Shown here piece by piece: positions 41,052 through 48,227 of a stretch of 64,000 nucleotides of DNA. Position 1 is the first letter of the stretch; every line of letters begins with the position of its first letter. The stretch covers positions 124,001 to 188,000 of the forward strand of contig JAIEMJ010000036.1 of NCBI GenBank assembly GCA_019752335.1, given 5' to 3'. The notes beneath the pieces are model-generated. The model was not told where the DNA came from, ran no database searches, and saw only the letters and a program-made list of their open reading frames with translations. This DNA is from Bryobacteraceae bacterium. Its GTDB lineage: Bacteria > Acidobacteriota > Terriglobia > Bryobacterales > Bryobacteraceae. The position numbers and the translations under genes were made by a program.

Positions 41052-41648
41052 CTACCTCAGGAACTCGCCCACTCGCACCGGACTCCCGAGCGCGGCCAAC
41101 GGAGCGACGCTTTCGTCTTCGCGATACGCATAGACCGAACCGTACTTTCCCTCGGCAGGCTCCCGATGCACCACCAAGCGGCGGCTCTCCAGATCCAGCA
41201 CCCAATACTCGGGAATGCCGGAGCGCGCATAAAGCTGAGCCTTGGTCACCAGATCAAAAGCCAAGCTCGAACTCGACACTTCGGCGACGAGCCTCAGCTC
41301 CGCCGCGCGGGCGCGCGTTCCCGGTGGCAGGTCTAAAAACGAGAGCGTCAGCACTACCACGTCTGGTTCCGGTTCGCTTGTCGGGCTGTCTTCCGGGTGT
41401 AGATCAATCGAGGATTCGGCCATCACGAAGCTGCGCCCGAACAGGTCTTCCAGCCACGCCACCAACAGTTTCAAAGCACGGCTATGCGGGGGATTCTTGG
41501 GCGTCTTCTGAATCAGTCCGCCTTCAATGAGTTCGAACCGGTCCAGGTCCACCAAGCCGGTACGCTCAAGAACGGCGCACTCTTCACGGGTCCAAAGCTT
41601 ATGCGGCAGCGCAACCGGCTCTTGCGGAGGTTCAATGGTCACCGGCAT
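41052..41648 (-). CDS. Uma2-family (DUF820) endonuclease-like protein 2
   Basis: Protein of 198 residues, a tandem paralog of the preceding entry: 'FELIEGGLIQKTPKN', 'SEPEPDVVVL', 'LRLVAEVSSSSLAFD', 'AQLYARSGIPEYWVLDLE' and the same C-terminus 'SPVRVGEFLR'. The catalytic acids and the E-x-S motif are kept in both copies, so both could be active. The main difference is a few extra residues ('PPGTRARAAE') before the E-x-S strand. ATG 41648, with CATAAT 6 nt upstream. Confidence 0.9.
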   Translation of the reverse strand: MPVTIEPPQEPVALPHKLWTREECAVLERTGLVDLDRFELIEGGLIQKTPKNPPHSRALKLLVAWLEDLFGRSFVMAESSIDLHPEDSPTSEPEPDVVVLTLSFLDLPPGTRARAAELRLVAEVSSSSLAFDLVTKAQLYARSGIPEYWVLDLESRRLVVHREPAEGKYGSVYAYREDESVAPLAALGSPVRVGEFLR

Positions 41649-41654
41649 AGCTCA

Positions 41655-41660
41655 ATTATG
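41655..41660 (-). promoter_or_regulatory. -10 hexamer of Uma2 gene 2
   Basis: CATAAT on the minus strand, six bases before ATG 41648. It is followed 14 bp away by the -10 of the divergent SDR gene. Confidence 0.45.
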
Positions 41661-41673
41661 CCCCACTCCGCGT

Positions 41674-41679
41674 TACCCT
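41674..41679 (+). promoter_or_regulatory. -10 hexamer of the SDR gene
   Basis: TACCCT, six bases, then ATG 41686, with no Shine-Dalgarno sequence. Confidence 0.35.
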
Positions 41680-41685
41680 ACAAAC

Positions 41686-42444
41686 ATGACTCTGTCAGGA
41701 AAGACATGCTTAGTCGCGGGCGCCAGCCGCGGCATCGGACTCGCCATCGCCCAAGCCATGGCCCGCGCCGGAGCGGCCACCACGCTCGCCGCGCGGAGCC
41801 TGCCGGCCCTCGAAAAGGCCGCCGCCGATCTCACCGCCGAAGGCCACCAGGCCTATGCCATGGCGCTCGACTTCACTGACGCCGCCTCCATCCAGGCCGC
41901 CGCCGCGCAGGACTACGACATCCTCGTCAACGTCGCTGGCACCAACACCCGCCAGCGTTTTGAGACCTATACTCCCGAGCAGGCCACCCACATTTGGCAG
42001 ACCAATCTGCACGGCATCGTCACGCTCACCCAAGCCATCGGCTCCCGCATGGCCGCGCGTGGCAGTGGCAAGATCGTCAACATCGGCAGCATCACTTCGG
42101 CGCTGGGTCTGCCGTATCTCTCCATCTACGCCATGACCAAGTCCGCCATCGCCGGCCTCACGCGGACCCTGGCCGCCGAATGGGGACGACACAACGTCCA
42201 GGTGAACTGCATCGCCCCCGGCTTCATCGTCACCGACTTGAATCGCGAGATGTGGCAGTCGCCCGTGATGCAAGCCTGGCTGCGGGGCGCGCAGGCTAAC
42301 CCGCGGCTCGGGACGCCGGAGGACATCGCTCCTGTCGCCGTCTTCCTGGCCGGCCCCGGCTCGGACTACGTCACCGGCCAAACCATTCACGTCGACGGGG
42401 GCTACGCCACCACCGCCGTTTGGCCCTTCGAACCCGCCTCATAA
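41686..42444 (+). CDS. SDR-family oxidoreductase
   Basis: Classical short-chain dehydrogenase of 252 residues. The NAD(P) site 'VAGASRGIGLAIAQAMA' is near the N-terminus, the central 'VNVAGTN' replaces the usual NNAG, and the catalytic Ser and Tyr-x3-Lys are in 'IGSITSALGLPYLSIYAMTK'. 'VNCIAPGFIVTDLN' and 'YVTGQTIHVDGGYATT' complete the pattern. It resembles gluconate 5-dehydrogenase or 3-oxoacyl-ACP reductase-like enzymes; the substrate is not determinable. ATG 41686 is chosen because residues before it do not belong to the fold. Divergent from the Uma2 pair. Confidence 0.9.
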   Translation: MTLSGKTCLVAGASRGIGLAIAQAMARAGAATTLAARSLPALEKAAADLTAEGHQAYAMALDFTDAASIQAAAAQDYDILVNVAGTNTRQRFETYTPEQATHIWQTNLHGIVTLTQAIGSRMAARGSGKIVNIGSITSALGLPYLSIYAMTKSAIAGLTRTLAAEWGRHNVQVNCIAPGFIVTDLNREMWQSPVMQAWLRGAQANPRLGTPEDIAPVAVFLAGPGSDYVTGQTIHVDGGYATTAVWPFEPAS

Positions 42445-42452
42445 TAGAAGGA

Positions 42453-43262
42453 GTGCAGCGCCGCGCCATCCTCGCTTTGCCCGCCCTGCTCGCGCAGGAG
42501 CCCGACGTCGATTTCATCTGTCCGATGGATCGCGACGTCCACGCGAAGAACCCTGGGCAGTGTCCGCGCTGCGGGATGCGCCTGGTGGCGGGCTTGCCCG
42601 ATCCCGTGGAGTATCGCGTCGAGCTAAGCACCGCCCCGCGAAGGCTGGGGGCCGGCGCGCCGCTCACGCTGCAATTGCGCATCGCTGGCCAGCCCAAGCT
42701 ACAGTTGATTCACGAGCGCCTCTTCCATCTCTTTATCATCGGACCCGGACTCGAATTCTTCGCGCATGAGCATCCGGTGGAACAGAAAGACGGTAGCTTC
42801 ACGCTCGGCACCCGCTTGCCCACGCCCGGCGCCTACCGCCTGCTGTGCGACTTCTTCCCGGAAGCTGGGACGCCCCAGATGGTCGCGAAGACCTTAATCG
42901 TCCCCGGACCCGTGCCCCCCGTGAGCCCCTTGCTGCCCAGCCTGACGCCGCGCGATACGCTTTCCCTGGTCTGCGAACCGGCTATGCCGATTGCCGCCCA
43001 GCGCACCCGGCTCGTCTTCACCTTGGATCCGCTGGCGGGCTTTGAGCCCTTCCTCGGCGCGTGGGGGCATCTGCTGATCGCGAGCCAGGACCGGCAGGAC
43101 CTCATCCACACGCATCCGTTTCTCGCCTATCCCGAACGCGGCCACCTGCAGTTCAACGTGATCTTCCCGCGCCCGGGCGTCCATCGTGTTTGGCTGCAGG
43201 TGCAGCAGGCGGGCGTGGTGCGGACAGTCCACTTTGACGTGCCGGTGGCCCGCCTGAGCTGA
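42453..43262 (+). CDS. Secreted heavy-metal-binding-domain protein with HxHP repeats
   Basis: Protein of about 269 residues. After a short signal (RRAILALPALLAQEP) comes a heavy-metal-binding domain of the YHS-like type, 'FICPMDRDVHAKNPGQCPRC' with GM after it, as found at the start of Cu/Ag efflux proteins. Two beta units related to those in the protein at 33253 follow: one with 'LFHLFIIGPGLEFFAHEHP', the other with 'DLIHTHPFLAYPERGHLQF'. Copper or silver binding in the periplasm is the likely role. GTG 42453 is the probable start, although AAGGAG touches the codon. Its last 110 bp overlap the convergent cytochrome gene. Confidence 0.78.
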   Translation: MQRRAILALPALLAQEPDVDFICPMDRDVHAKNPGQCPRCGMRLVAGLPDPVEYRVELSTAPRRLGAGAPLTLQLRIAGQPKLQLIHERLFHLFIIGPGLEFFAHEHPVEQKDGSFTLGTRLPTPGAYRLLCDFFPEAGTPQMVAKTLIVPGPVPPVSPLLPSLTPRDTLSLVCEPAMPIAAQRTRLVFTLDPLAGFEPFLGAWGHLLIASQDRQDLIHTHPFLAYPERGHLQFNVIFPRPGVHRVWLQVQQAGVVRTVHFDVPVARLS

Positions 43263-43899
43263 TCAGCGCCAGCGCCGCGGTTCCCGAAATGTGCAAACGC
43301 GTCCCGGCCGGCAGCCGTAGCGGACGGAGGAATTCCAGCGGTTGATTGGCCACCTGCCGGAAGGCCGCAATCTCCAATAGCGGCTCCGCCGCGCCGTCGG
43401 GGAGTTCGGCCCAGGCGCTCACGCTGGCCCCTTCACGCAGCCGCACCACGGCGATGCCGCGGGCGGTCACGGTTTGGGCGAGAAGTTGCTGGTCGGTGAT
43501 GGCCAGGCGAGGCCTGGACAGCAAAGCGGGCGGGGCAGGGAACACCGGCGCCGGCGGCAGGTAGCGGTCCTTGCCGCGAGGCGCGCCGCCCTCCACCCAG
43601 TCGGCGAGGAGGCTGATCTCTTCCTGGTTTAGGCCGGCTTCGTGCTTGAACTCCCCGAAGCCCTTCACCGGATTCCACGGCGGCATCCGCCGCTCCAATA
43701 CCTCTTCCGCCATCGACCGGGCCCACGGCCGCGCCTGCTCATAAGTGAGCAGCGCAAACGGAGCGCCGCCCCCAGGCCGATGGCAACTCGCGCAACGCTG
43801 GTTCACCAGCCGCGAGATCTCCCGCGCCCAAGTGATCTTCGTCGTGACGATGTCGTGCCCCCACAGAGGACCCAACATCCCGAGCCAATACCAGCGCAC
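43153..43899 (-). CDS. Cytochrome c-domain protein (short paralog)
   Basis: Protein of 248 residues with one heme c site, CASCH, in 'LVNQRCASCHRPGGGAPF', and the surrounding 'ARPWARSMAEEVLERRMPPW' and 'LNQEEISLLADWVEGGAP'. The first 110 residues match the N-terminal domain of the next gene, but the copper monooxygenase domain is absent. Instead there is a short beta region ('GASVSAWAELPD', 'LRLPAGTRLHISG') and then a Pro/Arg-rich tail. The tail is encoded antisense to the end of the metal-binding gene and looks like read-through sequence. The start is GTG 43899, one base after the upstream stop. Signal peptide weak. Confidence 0.72.
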   Translation of the reverse strand: MRWYWLGMLGPLWGHDIVTTKITWAREISRLVNQRCASCHRPGGGAPFALLTYEQARPWARSMAEEVLERRMPPWNPVKGFGEFKHEAGLNQEEISLLADWVEGGAPRGKDRYLPPAPVFPAPPALLSRPRLAITDQQLLAQTVTARGIAVVRLREGASVSAWAELPDGAAEPLLEIAAFRQVANQPLEFLRPLRLPAGTRLHISGTAALALISSGGPPARQSGLSAPRPPAAPAAKHDGRPGAGRSR

Positions 43900-43900
43900 T

Positions 43901-45220
43901 TCACTCCGCCACAGGCTTCACGGCCGGCTTCGGCGGCGGCCGGAAGAAGTCGTTCCGGGAGAGTTTGGCATCAAAGACGATGTCGAAGAAACCGATCATC
44001 ATCTCCTCGTAGCTCTGCTCGCCAAAGCGGACCGTATCCTTCGGATCGGGGTTAAACGGATTGTTCGGGGAGTTGTCAAACCAGGCGCTCGCTTCCAATT
44101 GAGCGCCCGCCGGCAGCACCAGCGGCTTCTCCAAGCGATACGTTAACTGCCAGTTGAAGTCATACTTCGGAACTCGTAGTAAAGTCTCGACTTCCTGGCC
44201 GGGCATCTTCAAGCGATACTCGAAGGCTTTGCCCCGCAAATGCATGTGCGGGAAGAAGCTCATCAGGGTGGCTTGGTTGGGCATCCGCGCCGGGCGGGCG
44301 TCCACTTGGTAGTTCGGGTCGCCGGGCGGAATCGCGAAACGGTCGTTCTGGACGGTGAGTGTCATCACCCGCTCGGTGGGCGGCTGCTTGGCGAAGATCA
44401 TGCCGACGCGGCTGTGGTCCTCGGTCGCGTTCTTGCCGTTGGGTGTGTAGTGAACCTGCAGCACGAGGTCAGAGCCGGCGCGGATGAATTTGGCTTGCCC
44501 AGGCTTCCAACGGTCGGGAAGATTGCCCGGGGTGTAGATCGTCAGGATCTCGTTGCCGCCGCCGCCAATGTCGCTGCGCGGCTTGCCGTCCGGACGCAGG
44601 CGGGGCGGCACGAAGGCGACGCCCGGCTCGGCTTCGCCGCGCAGCCAGTTGGAACTGGGGTCGCGGACGAAGATGACGATGTGGTGGACGACGCTGCGGT
44701 CCGTCGGCCGGGCCTCCACGGTCTCCACCCACTTGTCCTCGGTGAGGCCGGTCGGGATGACGATGTACTGATAATCCACTTTGCCTTCCTTGGGAATCGG
44801 GAAGGGCTTGGGCGCCTGCACCACCAGATCCGGCTGCGGGATATTCCAGCCCTCCACAAAGACCGGTTGCGGGCGCTTGTCCTTGGCGAGTCCTTCCGGG
44901 GCCCCGGCGTCAGCCCACTTGGCGAGCAGGTCGATTTCGGCCTGGGGCATGGAGCGGTCGTTCGAGAACTTGCCGTAGTGGGGATCGGCGAACCAGGGCG
45001 GCATGCGCCGGCTGAGCACGTTCTGCTTGATCGACTTCGCCCAGGGCCGTACCTTGGCGTACGACGAAAACTCCATCGGCCCGATTTCGCCCGTCCGGTG
45101 GCAGGAGACGCAGCGGGTGGCCAGAATCGGCTGAATGTCTTTGTTGTAGGTGGGAGCCGGAACAGCGGCCGGCAGCAGAGTGGTCAGCGCGAGGGGAAGG
45201 GGAAGTAGGCGGAGTTTCAT
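43901..45220 (-). CDS. Cytochrome c fused to copper type II monooxygenase-like domain
   Basis: Secreted protein of 439 residues. Signal peptide (MKLRLLPLPLALTTLLPAAV), heme c motif C37-V-S-C-H41, then a double beta-sandwich like peptidylglycine hydroxylating monooxygenase. 'SVVHHIVIFV' (His179-180) and 'VLQVHYTPNG' supply one copper site; 'FFPHMHLRGKAFEY' (about 325-335) and a Met in 'YEEMMIGFF' supply the other. The heme domain may feed electrons to the copper centre. The true reaction is unknown. ATG 45220 has GAGGG 10 nt upstream; the frame to 45265 is not needed. It is tightly coupled to the short paralog and faces the heavy-metal-binding gene. Confidence 0.88.
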   Translation of the reverse strand: MKLRLLPLPLALTTLLPAAVPAPTYNKDIQPILATRCVSCHRTGEIGPMEFSSYAKVRPWAKSIKQNVLSRRMPPWFADPHYGKFSNDRSMPQAEIDLLAKWADAGAPEGLAKDKRPQPVFVEGWNIPQPDLVVQAPKPFPIPKEGKVDYQYIVIPTGLTEDKWVETVEARPTDRSVVHHIVIFVRDPSSNWLRGEAEPGVAFVPPRLRPDGKPRSDIGGGGNEILTIYTPGNLPDRWKPGQAKFIRAGSDLVLQVHYTPNGKNATEDHSRVGMIFAKQPPTERVMTLTVQNDRFAIPPGDPNYQVDARPARMPNQATLMSFFPHMHLRGKAFEYRLKMPGQEVETLLRVPKYDFNWQLTYRLEKPLVLPAGAQLEASAWFDNSPNNPFNPDPKDTVRFGEQSYEEMMIGFFDIVFDAKLSRNDFFRPPPKPAVKPVAE

Positions 45221-45305
45221 AGACGTTACCCTCATTTTACGTGGAAAGCGGCTCGGGGGATCCAAAGGATTTCTCTCACATTCAAAAATAATCTGCCGAC
45301 AAGAC

Positions 45306-45332
45306 TAAAAGTACCTCCCACCCGACCGATAC
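45306..45332 (+). promoter_or_regulatory. Sigma-28 (FliA-type) promoter of flgM
   Basis: TAAAAGTA (45306-45313), an 11-base spacer, and ACCGATAC (45325-45332). This is close to the flagellar sigma-28 consensus TAAAGTTT-N11-GCCGATAA. The predicted transcript would begin within a few bases of the flgM ATG at 45343. Confidence 0.65.
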
Positions 45333-45342
45333 GATCTCTAGT

Positions 45343-45636
45343 ATGAAGATTCAAGACGCTACCCTGTCCGGCATCAATCTAACGACGACGGGCAGCCAGC
45401 AGGCGGGCAAAGTCCAGTCGGCGGAGCGGGTGAACGGCAAAGCGGGAGTGGCGGCGACCGGCGCCGGCGACGCGGTGCAGCTCTCGAACCTGAGCCGCGA
45501 AGTGGAGGCTCTGCAGGCCGATCCGGCGCGGGCCGAGCGCCTGGAGCGCTTGCAGGCCGCCGTTAACGACGGCACCTATCAGCCGGACTCCGCGCAGCTA
45601 TCGAAAGCCCTCGTCGACCAGGCCTTTGAGGAGTGA
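45343..45636 (+). CDS. flgM: Anti-sigma-28 factor FlgM
   Basis: Protein of 97 residues: disordered, Gly/Ala/Gln-rich N-terminal half, then the helical sigma-binding part ('VQLSNLSREVEALQADP', 'ERLERLQAAVNDGTYQPDS', 'LSKALVDQAFEE'). FlgM holds FliA inactive until the hook is complete and is then exported. It is first in a flgM-flgN-flgK-flgL run preceded by a sigma-28 promoter, the standard late-flagellar order. No Shine-Dalgarno is seen before ATG 45343. Confidence 0.9.
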   Translation: MKIQDATLSGINLTTTGSQQAGKVQSAERVNGKAGVAATGAGDAVQLSNLSREVEALQADPARAERLERLQAAVNDGTYQPDSAQLSKALVDQAFEE

Positions 45637-45641
45637 GCCAG

Positions 45642-45944
45642 ATGAAACCAGGCAAGACCGACGAACTCTTCCGCGACCTGACGCAGGTGCGCGGGGTGCT
45701 CGCTGAGCGCCCTCTCGCGGTGGAGGAGTGCCTCGGTCCCCTCAGACGCGCGGTTGAGTACCTGGAAACGCAGTCCTTACCCCCGGAGGCTCGCGAGCGC
45801 CTCCGCCGCGAGGTATCCGGCGTCGGCCAGTTGCTAGATGGCTTTGCCCAATGGCTCGCGGTTTTGGACGTGGCATCGCCCACCTACAACCGCCGCGCCG
45901 CCATGGTGCCCATCCCGGGCGCTTGCTTGGTCGCCGAAGGCTAA
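45642..45944 (+). CDS. FlgN-like chaperone
   Basis: Helical protein of 100 residues located between flgM and flgK, where flgN is normally found. 'DELFRDLTQVRGVLAERPLA' and 'RLRREVSGVGQLLDGFAQWL' give the long amphipathic helices of export chaperones for FlgK and FlgL. It is shorter than typical FlgN (about 140) and direct similarity is weak, so the call is mainly positional. ATG 45642 has GAGGAG 8 nt upstream; GTG 45633 overlapping the flgM stop is the alternative. Confidence 0.65.
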   Translation: MKPGKTDELFRDLTQVRGVLAERPLAVEECLGPLRRAVEYLETQSLPPEARERLRREVSGVGQLLDGFAQWLAVLDVASPTYNRRAAMVPIPGACLVAEG

Positions 45945-45949
45945 ACCGC

Positions 45950-47293
45950 ATGGGACTCTTCAATTCACTCCTCAGTACGGCCAATACGATGCGCGTGTAC
46001 GAGCGCTCGCTCAATACGGTGCAGAACAACGTCGCCAATGCCAACACTCCCGGCTACGCCAAGCAGCGCCAGGAACTGGTAGCGCAGCGTTTCGACTTAG
46101 ACGTCGGCATTGTGGGTGGCGTCCAAGTGGGGCGCGTGGTGGACTCGCGCAGCGCCGCCGCCGAACGCAGCGTGCAGCAAGCGAACGAGCAATTTGGCCG
46201 CAGCGATCAGCTCGCGAAGGACCTGGGCACGATTGAGCCGCTCTTCCCGGTGACAGAAGGCGCCGGGCTCCCGGCCGCGCTTAATCGCTTCTTCGCCGCC
46301 ACCAGCCAGGCCAGCGTGAGCCCGAATGACCAGGCGTCGCGGGAAGTGATTCTGGACCGGGCGCAAGAACTCGCCACCAACTTCAATCAACTGGGCGGCG
46401 CGCTCGCCGACGCCCGCAGCAACATCAACGGGCAGATCCGCCAGACCGTGACCCGCGTCAACGAGATCGCCGGGCAACTGGCGCAGGTGAACCAGCAGCG
46501 CGGGGCCGCCGGCGACGATCCGGCGCTCTCGACCAAGGCCAGCAACCTGTTGGAGGAGCTTTCGGTGCTGGTGAACTATCAGTCGGTGGAGCAAACCGAC
46601 GGCCGGGTGTCGCTCTACGCCGCCGGTAGCCTGCTGTTGATCGGCGATACCGCGTACCCGGTCTCGCTCGACGCCTCCGGTGGGCAAAGCATCGTGCGCG
46701 ATAGCCAGGGCGTGGACGTCACTGCCAAAGTGACGGGCGGCCGCTTGTCCGGCCTGCTCGAGTCCCACAACCAGGCCATTCCGGCGGTACAGAGCGGCCT
46801 CGACGGCTTCGCGCGGGACTTCGCGGATCGAGTGAATCTGGTGCTCGACGGGGGCGTCGATCAGTTCGGCACGCGCCCCACCTCGCCCTTGTTCACCTAC
46901 GAAGACGCCTCGCCATCCACCACCTTCACGGTGAACCCGCTCACGCCGCAGCAATTGGCGTTGGCCTCGGCTACGGCGCCTGGCGGCAACGGCAACGCGC
47001 TCGACCTCACCAGTCTCTCGACGGCGAAGAACACCGACGGCAAGACGTTTTCTGAAACCTACGGCGACTTGAGCGCCCAGGTCGGCCGGCAGGTACTCTC
47101 CTATCGCGACACCGCCGAAGTCCACGGCCAGATCTACGCGCAGGCGAAGTCCGTACGGCAGGAGACGCAGGGTGTTTCCTTGAACGAGGAGGCTGCGCAA
47201 CTGATTCAGGCGCAGCGCGCCTACCAGGCCGCCGCGCAGTTGTTCCGTACCCTAAACGACTTGACTGAGGCGGCGATTAACATCGGCCGTTAA
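45950..47293 (+). CDS. flgK: Flagellar hook-associated protein 1
   Basis: Protein of 447 residues that joins the hook to the filament junction. The N-terminal rod-type motif 'MGLFNSLLSTANTM', 'YERSLNTVQNNVANANTPGY' and 'QELVAQRFDL' are typical, as is the C-terminal coil 'GVSLNEEAAQLIQAQRAYQA' with 'LNDLTEAAINI'. The middle region is shorter than in enterobacterial FlgK. ATG 45950 lies 5 bp after the FlgN-like gene; the upstream frame extension lies within that gene. Confidence 0.95.
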   Translation: MGLFNSLLSTANTMRVYERSLNTVQNNVANANTPGYAKQRQELVAQRFDLDVGIVGGVQVGRVVDSRSAAAERSVQQANEQFGRSDQLAKDLGTIEPLFPVTEGAGLPAALNRFFAATSQASVSPNDQASREVILDRAQELATNFNQLGGALADARSNINGQIRQTVTRVNEIAGQLAQVNQQRGAAGDDPALSTKASNLLEELSVLVNYQSVEQTDGRVSLYAAGSLLLIGDTAYPVSLDASGGQSIVRDSQGVDVTAKVTGGRLSGLLESHNQAIPAVQSGLDGFARDFADRVNLVLDGGVDQFGTRPTSPLFTYEDASPSTTFTVNPLTPQQLALASATAPGGNGNALDLTSLSTAKNTDGKTFSETYGDLSAQVGRQVLSYRDTAEVHGQIYAQAKSVRQETQGVSLNEEAAQLIQAQRAYQAAAQLFRTLNDLTEAAINIGR

Positions 47294-47298
47294 GCGAC

Positions 47299-48204
47299 AT
47301 GATCAACTCCCTAAGCCCGAGCGACGAACAATTCCTGGCCAGCGCCCGTGCCATCGGCCAACGGCTGGAGCGCGCGCAGCGCCAGATCTCCACCGGCCGC
47401 CGCGTCAACTCCGCCGCTGATGCTCCCGATCAGATCGGCACCCTGCTCAGCACCCGTGCCGAACTTTCTCGCAACCAACAGACGCAAAGCAACCTGGGCC
47501 GGGTGAAGACGGAGGTCGACGCGGGCGAAGGCGCGCTCGCCGCCGCCACCAAACTCCTGGACCGGGCCAGCGCCCTCGCCGCCCAAGGCGTCAGCAGCAC
47601 CGCGACGCCCGAGACGCGTCGGCAGTTGGCCGGCGAAGTGGAGGCCGTCCTGCAGCAGGTGGTCTCGCTCACCGGCACCACCGTGGAGGACCGCTACATC
47701 TTCGCCGGCACCAACGACACCACCATTCCCTACACCATCGATCCGGTGCCGCCCAACGCCATCAGTAGCTACGGCGGCTCCGCCGTCACCAAGCGCGCCT
47801 TCGATCATCTCGGCGGTACCTTCGAAACCGGCCGCACCGCCGAAGAGATCTTCGACAACCCGGACCCCGAAAAGAACGTCTTCACCAGCCTGCGCGCCCT
47901 GCGCGACGGCCTCTTCGCCGACGACTCCGCCGCCATCACCACGGCCTTCGCCTCCACAAAGTCGTCTTCCCTACACGTCATCACTATGCAAGCCGTTTAC
48001 GGTACGGCGCAGAACCGGGTTAACAACGCGCTCGACGAAAGCAAGACCGCCGCCACGCGCCTGAAGAGCCAGATCGCTTCCATCGAAGACGCCGACCTCA
48101 CCAGCGCGATTCTGGACCTCAACCAAGGCACCCGCGATCAGCAGGCCGCCTTCCAGAGCCGCGCCCAATTGCCGCGCGGTTCCCTGTTTGACTATCTCGG
48201 CTAG
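47299..48204 (+). CDS. flgL: Flagellar hook-associated protein 3
   Basis: Flagellin-fold protein of 301 residues: N-terminal coil 'LERAQRQISTGRRVNSAADA' (the conserved flagellin-type SGxRVNxAxD pattern), 'VSLTGTTVEDRYIFAGTND' and the C-terminal coil 'ALDESKTAATRLKSQIASIE' with 'DADLTSAILDLNQ'. It forms the second junction ring under the filament. It is last in the flagellar cluster and is followed by an unrelated secreted protein gene. Confidence 0.94.
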   Translation: MINSLSPSDEQFLASARAIGQRLERAQRQISTGRRVNSAADAPDQIGTLLSTRAELSRNQQTQSNLGRVKTEVDAGEGALAAATKLLDRASALAAQGVSSTATPETRRQLAGEVEAVLQQVVSLTGTTVEDRYIFAGTNDTTIPYTIDPVPPNAISSYGGSAVTKRAFDHLGGTFETGRTAEEIFDNPDPEKNVFTSLRALRDGLFADDSAAITTAFASTKSSSLHVITMQAVYGTAQNRVNNALDESKTAATRLKSQIASIEDADLTSAILDLNQGTRDQQAAFQSRAQLPRGSLFDYLG

Positions 48205-48227
48205 TTTTGCGCCACACTGGTAGGCGT

